A stretch of 64,000 bases of DNA from Cyanophora paradoxa (lineage: Eukaryota > Glaucocystophyceae > Cyanophorales > Cyanophoraceae). The notes beneath the pieces are model-generated. The model was not told where the DNA came from, did no database searches, and saw nothing but the letters and a program-made list of their open reading frames with translations. The translations under genes were made by a program, and so were the position numbers. Location: contig QPMI01000671.1 in NCBI GenBank assembly GCA_004431415.1, positions 1-64,000 on the forward strand, in the 5' to 3' direction. Positions 55,001 to 64,000 of this stretch are shown here, in pieces. The stretch's first letter is position 1, and every line of letters starts with the position of its first letter.

Positions 55001-55293
55001 GAGTCCTCTTCCGTGGTAGCTTGCGCTACTGGGGCTAGCTGCGGATCTAGCCTTGCTTTATGCGAACTCGAAAACGTCCCTGGCAAACCGGGTGGAAGGG
55101 GGGTCCTCGGGGCATTGCACAAACCTGGACATCCTCGGGCGCTATCTCGAAGTCCGCCAACGAAAAGCTCGGGCCACTAGCCGGCGCTCCAGAAACCTGT
55201 TGAGGCCCACCACGGGCCTGCTGCTGCGCAACTCGCGGCGTCAGCAATCAGCTCCGCGTGCCAGAAAGTCACCAGGCGGTGGCGCGCCTTCAT
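52073..55293 (-). CDS. TKL protein kinase with two ZZ zinc fingers
   Basis: ATG at 55293 (MKARHRL) is followed by a 49-nt intron and exon QQARGGPQQVSGAPASGPSF ending FEIAPEDVQ at 55125. The kinase exons then give EPLGTGAYSNVYLGVWQGSE (glycine loop), AVKVM (Lys), LSRLRHPN joined to ICAFYGACLRPPDVLLLVTE, HRDLKSLNVLI (catalytic Asp, intron inside the Arg codon), GDFGLAKL, WLAPECL and SFGVMLWEAVVDGELPW. All catalytic residues are present; HRDLKSxN is typical of TKL kinases. C-terminal to a glycine/proline linker are two ZZ-type fingers: YKCSECGKTPVGLRLICEKC with CHRYHVC and RIHQLRHPTHRW, and CSECIRVPTGPRLICEQC with CHTYWIC and RIHQVRHPTHTW. It ends HPSAPIV. Divergent from the mannosidase by about 250 bp. 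Confidence 0.8.
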
Positions 55294-55547
55294 TCTGCGC
55301 TGTGTTTCTTGCGCGCGAAGCTAGTTTGGCATCAACGCCGCGGAGTGGCGGCGCCGTCCTGTCGTACCGACAACGGAACACGCGTTTCAGCGGTGGGAAG
55401 CGGACTTGGCCTGAAGGGCTCGAATCGCACCTCGGACCCTCCCGATGCTCGAGAAGAGTCCAGCGACTGCCAGGCTTGCGTGGTTGCTTTTCGATCGCTC
55501 ACGGGTACAGGCCGCAACTCAAGAGCCCGGGTACAAGGGCCAGAGTC
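55294..55547. promoter_or_regulatory. Divergent promoter region, kinase and mannosidase
   Basis: Only 254 bp separate the two start codons, so the genes must share or abut promoters. No clear core element was recognised. Confidence 0.45.
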
Positions 55548-58500
55548 ATGCGCAAGAACCTGCTCCTCCTGTTGGGGTGCGCATTGCGTAACCAGGCGCG
55601 CATTGAACCGATGCATACCAAATCGCAGCGCGCTCGCCGTGGCCGTGGCGCTCGATGTGCCACTCGCAACCGGCTGGCGCCTGCGCGGCCTGGAGACGAA
55701 GATCGAGGTCCCGGCTGCCGTTCCAGGTGCGCTCGCGTGCCGTACGTCCGTGTCCGCTGACCGGGTTTCGGCAGGGACGGTGCAGACGGACCTCCTGGCG
55801 GCCGGCCGCATCAGCGATCCCTACTGGGGCTTCAACGAACGCGAGCAGCGATGGATCGCGCAGGAGACGTGGGAGTACTTTCTCAACTTCACGATCCCGG
55901 CCGAGGGATCGGCCCGCCTCATCTTCGAAGGGCTGGACACGTTCGCGTCCGTGTGGCTGGACGGGTCCCCGCTGGGCGAGGCGAGCAACGCGCACCGGCG
56001 CTGGTCCTTCGACCTCCCGCACGGCCCCGCCGCGGCGCCCGGCACGCACGAGCTCCGCGTCCGCTTCCGGCCCGTGGAGTCCGTCACGGCGCCGCTGGCG
56101 GCCGCCGGGGCGCGGCCGCTGCCGTGCGACCAGTACGCCCCGCCGGCGTCGGCGCGCGAGGCCCGCGGCCCGCGCTTCAACCGCTCCTTCGCCCGCAAGC
56201 CCGGCGTCGACTACGGGTGCCGCCCGCGCCCCTCCTCGCTACTCGCGGGCCTTGATGCGTACCCCCCGGGGCAGGTGGAACTGGGCGCCGGCGCTGCTGC
56301 CCGTCGGCATCCACCGCCCCGCCCGCCTCCAGATCCTCTCCGGCCCGACCATCACGTACCCCTTCCCCGCCGCCCCGCCGCCTCCTCTCCCGAGCGCCCC
56401 GCAGGTACCTCTCGGTGCAGCGGCAGTCTGTGGGGGACGACGGCTCCTTCCTCGTCTCCCTCCGATGCTTCCTCCACGCCCCGCCCCCTGTGCTCCCTAC
56501 CCCCCTCCCCTCCCCCCCCCGCCCCCCCTTCCTCTCCAGCACCCCCGGCGGGGCTCACGGCTCCCGCAGCGCGCGGCGTGCTAAGCGTGACCCTCGCCGG
56601 CGCCTCGGCCTCGCGCTCCGTGCGTGCGCCGGGCCCGGCGCGGGCGGTGTGCGCGATGCGGCGCGGCAGGTGTCGCTGCAGGCGGGCGCCTCCGGCGTGC
56701 CCCTCTCCATCGCCGTCAAGCCCGGCTCCTGTCCGCCCCCGTCCCCCTCCTCATCCCCGCCCCCCGACCCCCTCACCCCGCCCCGCAGACGAGCTCTGGT
56801 GGCCCAACGGGTGCGCCGTGCCCCTCGGGGCCCACCCCCTGCCTCCCTCTGACGCGCGCAGGCTCGGGGCGCGCCCCTTGTACGCGCTTGAAGGGACGTA
56901 CACGCCCGACTCGGGCGCCCCCGCCTCCCTCTCCGTGCAGGCGCCCGCCCCGCCCCCCCGCGCCGCGCCGCCCCGGCGCTCGACGCGGCGGCACGGGGGC
57001 AGTTCGGGTTCCGGACGGTGGAGTGGGTGCAGAGCGCGGACACGGCGGGCGGGGCGAGCTTCTACGCGCGCGTCAACGGCCGCCCCGTCTTCCTCAAGGG
57101 CGCCGCCTGGTGCCCCGCCCCGCCCCCCCCGCCCCCGCCCCCGGCCTCACGCACCCCCGCACGCGCGCACGCAGGGTCCCCCCCGACGCCTTCGAGCCCC
57201 GCGTCAGCGCGGAGCGCGTGTGGCACCTCGCCGCCTCCGCCGCCGCCGCCGGCATGAACGCCCTCCGTGTCTGGGGCGGCGGTGACCCCCGCCCCGCCCG
57301 CGGGCCGCGTCTGCCCTGCGCCCCCTCACCCCGCGACGCTCGCAGGGTCGTACGCGCCGGCGGCGCTGTACGAGGCGGCGGACCGCCTCGGGCTCCTCAT
57401 CTGGCAAGACTTCGCCTTCGCCTGGCCCGCCCGCCCCGCGCCCCGCCCGCCCCTCCCCCTGCCCCCCGCGACCCCCCGGCGCGCGCAGCTGCCTGTACCC
57501 CGCCGACGACGCCTTCCTCGAGAACGTGCGCCACGAGGTCGAGCAGCAGGTACCCCCTCGCCGCCCCGTCCCCACCGCACGCCCGCTCAGCCCCCGTCGA
57601 AGGTGCGGCGGCTGTCGAGCCACGCGAGCCTCGCGCTCTGGTGCGGGGGCAACGAGAACGGTGCGGGGCGCGGGGCGCTGTGGCGGCCTGGGGTGGCGCC
57701 TGAGCCTCGTCGCCCCTCAGAGCTGGCCCTCGCCGAGTGGTACAACGCCTCCGTCGCCGACCCCGCCCCCTACCGCGCCGACTGTCCGCCCCGCCCCCGC
57801 ACCCCGCCCGCCTCTGCGCCCCGCCCTGGCCGGCGCCGAGGGGCTCGGGCGGGGGCAGACGAGCGGCTGGTGTACGGGACGGTGGGGGCGACGGTGGCGA
57901 AGGAGGACCCGGGGCGCCTCTTCTGGCCTTCCTCCCCCTCCTCGGGGCCCCGCTCGCCCCTCCCGCCCAACGCGGAGGGGGCGGGGGACCTGCACTACTG
58001 GCCCCGCTGGTCGGCCCTCGCCGGCGACCCCGTGGACGGGGCGCAGGACTGGGCCAACCCGTGCGCCCCGCCCTCGGGGGGCGCGTCGGGCCGGACGGGG
58101 CCCTCACGCCCTCACGCCGGCGCCGCAGCTACGCGGAGTTCCTCGCGGGGTACCGCCGCCTCCGGCCCCGCTTCGCCTCCGAGGTCCCCGCGCCCCCGCG
58201 CACCCCCGCCCCTCCCCTTCGATCTCAACTCCTCGCCCTCGCGCGGGGGCAGTTCGGGGCGCTCGCCTTCCCCTCCGCCGCGGAGCTGGGCGCGTACGCC
58301 CCCCCGGGGCAGCTGCACCCCGTCTCCCCCTTCCTCCAGTGGCGCACCCGCTCCCCCTTCGGCAACGTCGAGACCCTCGGCAAGGCCCGCCCGCCCCGCC
58401 CCTCCGGGATCCCGCCCCCTCCTTCGTTTCCACGAGCCGGCGGCAGATCGGGCAGTGGTTCCGGGAGACGGGGGGCGACGACTACGGGCGCTTCGCGTAC

Positions 58501-59775
58501 CTCTCGCAGGTGCTGCAGGGGTACACCCTCCGCAACGCCATCGAGCACTTCCGCCGCCTCGCCCCCCGCACCATGGGCGCCCTCTACTGGCAGGCCCGCC
58601 CGCCCCGCCCCGCCCCGCCCCGCCCGCCGCCCGCCCCAAAGCGCTCACTTTGGAGGGCAGCTGAACGACATCTGGCCGGGCCCGTCGGAGAGCACGCTGG
58701 AGCACTCGGGGGCGTGGCGCGCCTCCCACTACGCCGCCCGCGCCGCCTTCCGCTCCCCGCTCGCCCCCTCCGCCCTCCAGGCCGACGCCGGCGCCCTCGA
58801 GCTCTGGGTCGCCAACGACGGGCCCCACGACGCCCTCGGCACCCTCCACGCGCACCTCTGGCGCTGGGACGGGGCCCGCCCCGCCCGCGAGCTCGAGTTC
58901 CCCTTCGCCGTCCCCGCCGCCGCCGCCGCCCTCGCCGCCCGCCTCAAGCTCCCCAAGCTCTTCGCCCCCGCGCCCCCGTCCGCCCCGCCCGCCCCGCCCC
59001 CGCCCTCGGACGCGAGCCCCGCCGAGGCCGGCGCCGCCGCAGGGACGAAGCGGAGGTGCGCGGGCTGCCGCCGCTGCTGGCGGCGCAGGCCCCGGGGCGC
59101 GTCCGCGGGGCTCGCCCGGAGCCGTGCCCTCCCCGCCTCCTCTTTTGCACGGGGTCCCGCTGAGCGCCCGCAGGCCGGCGCCGGCGGCAGCCTGTACCCC
59201 CGAGACCTGCTTCCTCGCGTCCGCTCCCGTCCTTCTCCCCGCACCGCGCACGCGCCCCCTCTCACCGCTTTCTCTCCCCCGCAGGCTGTACATCCAGCGG
59301 GGGGCCGCCCCCGTCGAGCGCTCCCGGCCGGACGCGTGGCACCCCTTCGCGCCGCCCAAGGACTGGGACTTCGGCTCCGCTGTACCCCACATCAAGGTGC
59401 GCTGTACCCGCCACGAACGCCGTGTACGCGCGCCGAACCCGGGAGGGGGTCCAGCTGGAGGGGGGGCCGTTCCCGGAGGGGGACGTGGAGGAGGAGGGGG
59501 CGGGGCGGGTGTGCGGGGCCGGCGGGGAGGGCGCCGCGCCGCGCAAGGGCTTGCGGCTCTCGGCCTCGAGCCCCGTGCCGCACGCGGTGCTGGAGGCGCC
59601 GCGGGGGGTCCCGGGCTGGTTCACGCAGGGGGACGCCCTGCTCCTCCCGGGGGCGCCCCTCGCCGTCGGCTTCTGCCCCTGGTCCCCCGCCCCCCTCGAG
59701 CCCGCCCGCGCCGCCCTCCGCCACGCCGCCCCCCGGAAGCAGCACAAGAGCCACGATCACGATCGTGAATTATAG
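55548..59775 (+). CDS. MANBA: Secreted or lysosomal GH2 beta-mannosidase
   Basis: The enzyme removes terminal beta-mannose from glycans. ATG 55548 plus removal of intron 55577-55628 gives MRKNLLLLLGALAVAVALD, a clean signal peptide. The sugar-binding domain follows: YWGFNEREQRWIAQETWEY, IFEGLDTFASVWLDG and FNRSFARKPGVDYG, then WNWAPALLPVGIHRPARLQI. The barrel has GMNALRVWGGG, LLIWQDFAFA, LWCGGNENE (acid/base Glu, intron 57661-57720 inside the next Glu codon), HYWPRWSAL, RFASE joined to FGALAFPS (nucleophile Glu immediately before an intron) and LYWQ joined to LNDIWPGPSESTLE. The C-terminal domain ends PGWFTQGDALLLPG and GFCPWSPAPLE. At least a dozen introns interrupt it. All hallmark residues are present. 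The segment 56400-56800 contains several short exons that were not fully resolved. Confidence 0.88.
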
Positions 59776-60722
59776 ACACTCCGAGTTCGAGATTTCACAT
59801 GTACATGACAACGTAAGAATAATGGATACTATGATAGTTGAAAAAGAAACCGCGATGCCTTTGGTCATGGGTTGAAGGCGCCTTGAAACACCCAAATTAT
59901 TGAATGATGAAAATGAAGCGAGCTCGGAAGCCTTGAAAATCGCCGGCCGCGGCACATTAGTGGCACATGTACAGACTCCGGGACTTCAATTGCAAGGCTT
60001 CCAAATAAGGCTTCCTCGGAGTTCAAAAAGTTCTGGTTTGCCTAGTAGTTTACGTTCGAGGGCAGGTACCCGTTTGGGTACAAGACCAGAGACCGGAACA
60101 GCATGCCATGATGGCGGCGAGGAATTCGCGATGGGACCGTCCGACGGTCGGACTCATGATCAAGTGTTTCACGCCGTGACGCATCACAGTATTTGAAAGT
60201 AGCGCGGCCCCTTGGGGCCTCACCGAGCCAGGCCTCTGCTTTGCCAAGGTGAAAATTTAAACCCCGGGCCCTTCTCTCATGATCACTGAGTCAAGCCTGC
60301 AATTCCGAAGTTCTGACAGTGTGCACGTGGGCCCAGCGGCGTCTTAAATTTCAACTTTTCCGAATTTCATTTCGTTCTGATGGCCCATAGCCAGTGGCGT
60401 CCGACTCGCGGCGGCTCGGCGAGTTGGGGCCTCGGAGTCTCTTAGGCTACACGCCATGTACATGTTGATATTCAATTCCTAAATTATACGTATACGTATA
60501 CATTTACAATGGCACGCAATCTACAGGTACTAGGTGCGTCTTCGGTCGATGCCGACGCGTACGCCGTGGCGCGGACTCGGGAGCTCTCAGCCTGGATAAA
60601 TCTAACTCGCATGCGAATCCGGAAACTGGAAGGGGTGAAAGCGAGGGGCGGCTGGGGAGAGAGTGGAGGGAGAGAGAGTGGCGGAGCGCCGCGGCGTGGC
60701 GGCTCGGGGCGGGGCCGGGGGC
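59776..60722. other. Convergent intergenic region
   Basis: This gap between the mannosidase and transporter stops is the least GC-rich stretch of the right half. Two CTCSGAGTTC words (59770 and 60014) and AAGCCTTGAAA/GCGCCTTGAAA words (59878, 59928) are the only repeats noticed. No gene was found. Confidence 0.5.
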
Positions 60723-62978
60723 CTACTCGGCGTCGAGGGAGGCCTCGAGGAAGCTGTCCTCGATCTCCTCCAGTTGCCGCCCCGCCGTCTCCGGCATCCG
60801 CCGCGCGATGTACAGCGACGAGAGGAGGCCCACGACCCCTGCCCGGCGCCGCCCCCGCGGCGTCAGGGCGGGGCGCCCGGGGCGCGGGAGGGGCGGGGCG
60901 GGCCGAAGGCGATGAAGACGGCGGCGTCGCCGACGGCGGCGGAGGCGGCCGGGAAGGCGGCGCTCGTGACGATCTGGCGCAAAGCGGGTTGGGGCGCTGG
61001 GGCGGGGCGGGCGGGGAAGGGGGCGGGGACCTGGTAGAGGCAGAGGAGGAAGCCGGAGAGGGAGAGGGCGGCCCCCCGGCAGCGCTGCGGGAAGAGCTCC
61101 GTGATCTGCCCGCCGCCCCCGCCCTCAGCGCCCCCCCCGCGCGGGGCCTCCGGGCGGGGCAGGGCGGGGCGGACGGCGACGTAGAAGAGGGGCCCGACGC
61201 CGATCTCGAAGGCGGCGATGAAGAGCGAGACGGCGATGACCGCGAGGGGGCCTTCGGCGGGGTCAGCGGGGGCGCGGGGGCGCGGGGGCGGCAGGGGCGG
61301 GGGCGACCGAGGGCGGGGCGGAAGGCGGGGACGCCGAAGGCGAGGCCCAGGAGGAGGTCGGCAGCCCCGACGACCGCCAGGCCCCCGATCAGCAGCGGCC
61401 GCCGCCCCACGCTGTCGATCAGCCGGATCGCTGCCCCGCCTGTGAGAGGTGCGTGCACGCGCTGGCGGGGCGCACGGGAGGCCGGCGGGACGCACAGGCG
61501 AGTGCCGTCAGCAGGTTCCACACCCCCATGCACATCGTCGGGATGAGCGACGAGGCGCCGAAGCTGCCGGGGGGCGCGTCGCCGGCGGGCCGGCGCCGGT
61601 CGGGGGGCGCGGGGGCGGACCCGGAGCGGCGGAAGAGGGCGGGGGCGTAGTAGATGATCACGTTGATGCCCGTGCACTTCTTCGCGAACGTGATCACCAT
61701 CGCCAGCGCCAGCGGGCCCCATTGCTGCGCGCTCGAGCTCGCCGGGGCGGGGGCGGCGGGGGCGGGCGGGCGAGGCGCGCCTCGCGCTCGAAGAGGGCGG
61801 CGAGGCCCGTCTTGGTGCTGACGGAGCGCCGCGAGGCCGGCCGCCCCTCCTGCTCCGGCCCCGCCAGCGCCCCCGGCTCCCGCGCGAGCGTCGAGTCCCC
61901 GTTCTGCGGGGCGGCGGTGAGGGAGGGCGGGGCGGGGGCCGCAGAGGGGGGCGGGGGGCGGCGCGCCAGGCCCTGGGCGCGGTGGGCGAGCCAGCGGGCG
62001 CTCTCGGGGAGGTGCCGCACGAGGAGCACCAGCGCGAGCCCGGGGGCCGCCCCTGGCCCCCGCCCCGCCTCAGAGGCCGGAGCAACCGCGAGAGAAGGCG
62101 GGCTGGAAGCGGACCGAGGGCGAAGATGCCGCGCCAGCGCCAGGAGTCGCCCTCGGGCTCGCCCGAGGCGTTGAAGGCGTAGGCGCTGACGTAGGCGGCG
62201 AGGGTGCCCACGCAGATGCCGATCTGGAAGACCGTCCCCATGCGCCCCCGCGCCTCCGCCTCCGCCACCTCCGACACGTACAGCGGGATCGACCTGCCGT
62301 GGCGGCGGCGTCAGCGGGGCGGGGGGCGGTGCGGGCGGGCGGGGGCGGGCGCGCGTGATGGCGATGCCGGCGCCGACGCCGCCGAGGAGGCGGAAGGCGA
62401 TGATGGACCAGAAGTCCCACGCGAGCGCGCTCCCCGCAGCGCCCAGCGCCGCCAGCGCCCCTGCCGCCAGCACCGTCATCCGCCGCCCGAACCGGTCCGC
62501 GATCGCCCCGCCCTTCGGGCTCCCCACCTGCACCCCGCAGGCGCGCTCGAAACGCGGGGAAGAAGGGGAAGAGGGCGAAGAGGGGGCGCTCGCACCGCCA
62601 TGCCGACGAGCGCGGAGGCGACGAGGATGCCGAGGCGCCAGTGGCCGAGGCCGAACTGGTGGGCAATCAGCACGGAGGCCCCCGCGATGTTCGCCGAGCC
62701 GTAGCCGTAGGTCACGCCCCCGAGGATGGCGAGGAGCAGCGTCTTTCGTAGCAGGACCTCCGGCGACACCGCGTAGACGTACGTCGGCTGCGGCGCCCGC
62801 GTCGGCACCGCGGGCGCTGCGCGACCGCGCGCGCGGGGCGGCGCACCGTCGGCGTCCGCTTAATCACTGTCCCGTAGGCGGGTAGGACCACCGCGGCGCG
62901 TTCCCGCACGGCGTCGCGTTTCTCATCCTCATACGTGTACAGGTTGATCCCGGGCGCCTCGACCGACGCGGGCGCCAT
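60723..62978 (-). CDS. MFS sugar-porter family transporter
   Basis: The product is a twelve-helix membrane protein of the glucose-transporter type, moving a sugar with or without protons. ATG 62978 opens MAPASVEAPGINLYTYEDEK. Intron 62788-62846 (59 nt) joins KRTPT to PTYVYAVSPEVLLRK. Family signatures in order: GGVTYGYGSANIAGAS (helix 1), GGAIADRFGRRMTV (loop 2-3), RLLGGVGAGIAI, PLYVSEVAEAEARGRMG, HLPESARWLAHR, KKCTGINVIIYYAP (helix 7), RLIDSVGRRPLL (loop 8-9), ITELFPQRCRGAALS and MPETAGRQLEEIEDSFLEAS near the stop at 60723. The PESxR and PETxG motifs fix the family. Substrate cannot be told. Convergent with the beta-mannosidase, divergent from the last gene. Confidence 0.85.
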
Positions 62979-63366
62979 CGCCGGACTCGCCGCTACGGCT
63001 GGCGCCGCGCGTACGACCGGCCGCGGCGAGGGTTTTTACCGAGCACGCCTAGAGTCCTGTGCTGAGTCGTGTGCGCCTCGGCCGGGCTGGCGTTGGGAGG
63101 GCTGATGAAAGGTGCGGCGGGGGTATCGCCGAATCGGCTGCAAACGGGGTACGGTCTGAACGTCGTCTGGACGTCGTCGAGCAACTAGAGCGCTCTCACA
63201 CTGTTAGACAGCTCTGGAATAGCTCAGCGACGCCGTTCACCCTCAGCTGTCTCCGAGCCGGAGCAACTGGAGCTGTCTCCAGACAGACTGCGTGCTTGCG
63301 CCCGGTGGTTCCACGATGCCTAGGTAACAGAACGACCAGGCGTAAGCCGCATATTGGAGGGGCGCC
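62979..63366. promoter_or_regulatory. Divergent promoter region, transporter and subtilase-like gene
   Basis: These 388 bp separate two start codons. No gene was seen. Repeated GAGCAAC/GAGCAACTGGAGCTG and ACGTCGTC words occur between 63165 and 63270. Confidence 0.4.
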
Positions 63367-64000
63367 ATGCGTCCCCTGCCTGGTCTTGCAGTCCTCTGCC
63401 TGTTGACGCTTCTGTGCGGGCGAGCACTGGCAAGCTTCCGGCCGGACCGAATATACAACGGCGGAGAGCATGTACCAGGCTCCGGGACCAGCGCTGGGCG
63501 CGGTCTCAAGGAGGACAGCGCAGCGGACCCCCACGAATTGGCGGACCCGGACAAGCACGGGCACAAGGCGAGCATGCAGGGCCGCAGCGCCTCGCCGTGG
63601 CGGGGCGCTGAGGGCGGGCGGCGCCTCGCAGATCTTGCTGCACGAGGAGGTGCTCGACACGCGGTGGTCGGGCGAGCAGGGGGCCGGCGAGGACGCGGCC
63701 GGCGCGGCGGCGGCGGCGATGCGGCGGCTGCTGGAGGCCGCGGAGGAGGCGGGGGACGAGCGGCACCAGACCCTCCTGGTCCGCAGCACGCCCCCGCCCG
63801 CCCCCGCCCGCCCCCGCCCCCACGCCGACGCTGGCCCGCGACGTGGCCCGCGGTCCGCAGGTGCACGTGAGCGGGCCGGTGACGTCGGAAGTGCGGGCGG
63901 AGATAGAGGCGGCGGCGGGCCTGCAGCTCGGCTCCTACGTGCCGCACAACGCCTTCCTCGCCAGCGCCCTCCCCTCGCAGCTGCAGGCGCTCCGGTGCGG
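63367..64000 (+). CDS. Secreted protein, possible subtilase (S8) prodomain, partial
   Basis: ATG 63367 begins MRPLPGLAVLCLLTLLCGRA, a good signal peptide cleaved near LAS-FRPDR. After a histidine/aspartate-rich linker and probably one intron, the frame gives QILLHEEVLDTRWSGEQG and RRLLEAAEEAGDERHQTLLV. After another intron (about 63787-63860) comes VHVSGPVTSEVRAEIEAAAG and LGSYVPHNAFLASALPSQLQ. The YVPHNAFL step followed by a leucine-rich helix is like the prodomain end of secreted subtilisin-like peptidases in some protists and bacteria. No catalytic residue lies inside the window, so the class is tentative. Confidence 0.4.

Overview
The window is nuclear DNA from a very GC-rich, intron-rich eukaryotic microbe. 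A GC-rich alga such as a haptophyte or pelagophyte is my best guess, but no ribosomal or organelle marker is present to prove it. The eukaryotic signs are direct. Reading frames break at short (about 50-90 nt) introns that begin mostly GTGCG or GTCCG, carry C-rich (GCCCC)n tracts on the sense strand and a CTGAC/CTGAG/CTCAC branch-like motif, and end GCAG. Splicing them restores known catalytic motifs exactly. Several frames also break at G/C homopolymers. Three near-identical copies of one 2.4-kb unit differ almost only by homopolymer length, so many single-base frame breaks are probably assembly errors and not mutations.

Layout. 1-8 kb: minus-strand retrotransposon-like element with a CCHC zinc-knuckle Gag, a long unidentified frame-broken coding stretch and a retropepsin (DTGA); reverse transcriptase, if present, lies outside the window. 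8.9-15.2 kb: plus-strand genes for an unknown lysine-rich protein with a nuclear-localisation-like motif, a VPS4/katanin-like AAA ATPase with a coding minisatellite, and a small GIY-YIG protein. 15.4-17.3 kb: intronless beta-propeller-like gene on minus. 17.6-20.4 kb: two related minisatellite arrays in opposite orientation. 21.3-26.3 kb: minus-strand Crypton-like mobile gene joining a Ulp1/C48 protease to a tyrosine recombinase. 26.8-30.0 kb: 264-bp direct repeats flanking 2.7 kb with no gene.

31.5-39.7 kb: ADCY10-type soluble adenylyl cyclase (minus), divergent from a PPP1R36-like gene (40.3-41.6 kb), a pairing that would suit a flagellated cell. 42.4-49.7 kb: tandem triplication of a 2.4-kb unit holding a GRAM/PH-like gene on minus and the 5' end of a plus gene. 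A diverged paralogue of the GRAM-like gene stands alone at 50.5-51.7 kb. 52.1-55.3 kb: TKL protein kinase with two ZZ fingers (minus). 55.5-59.8 kb: secreted GH2 beta-mannosidase (plus). 60.7-63.0 kb: sugar-porter MFS transporter (minus). 63.4 kb to the end: secreted protein with a subtilase-prodomain-like segment, cut by the window edge.

The last three genes suggest glycan and protein breakdown with sugar uptake. The cyclase and its neighbour suggest flagellar cAMP signalling. Both are inferences from family membership and adjacency.
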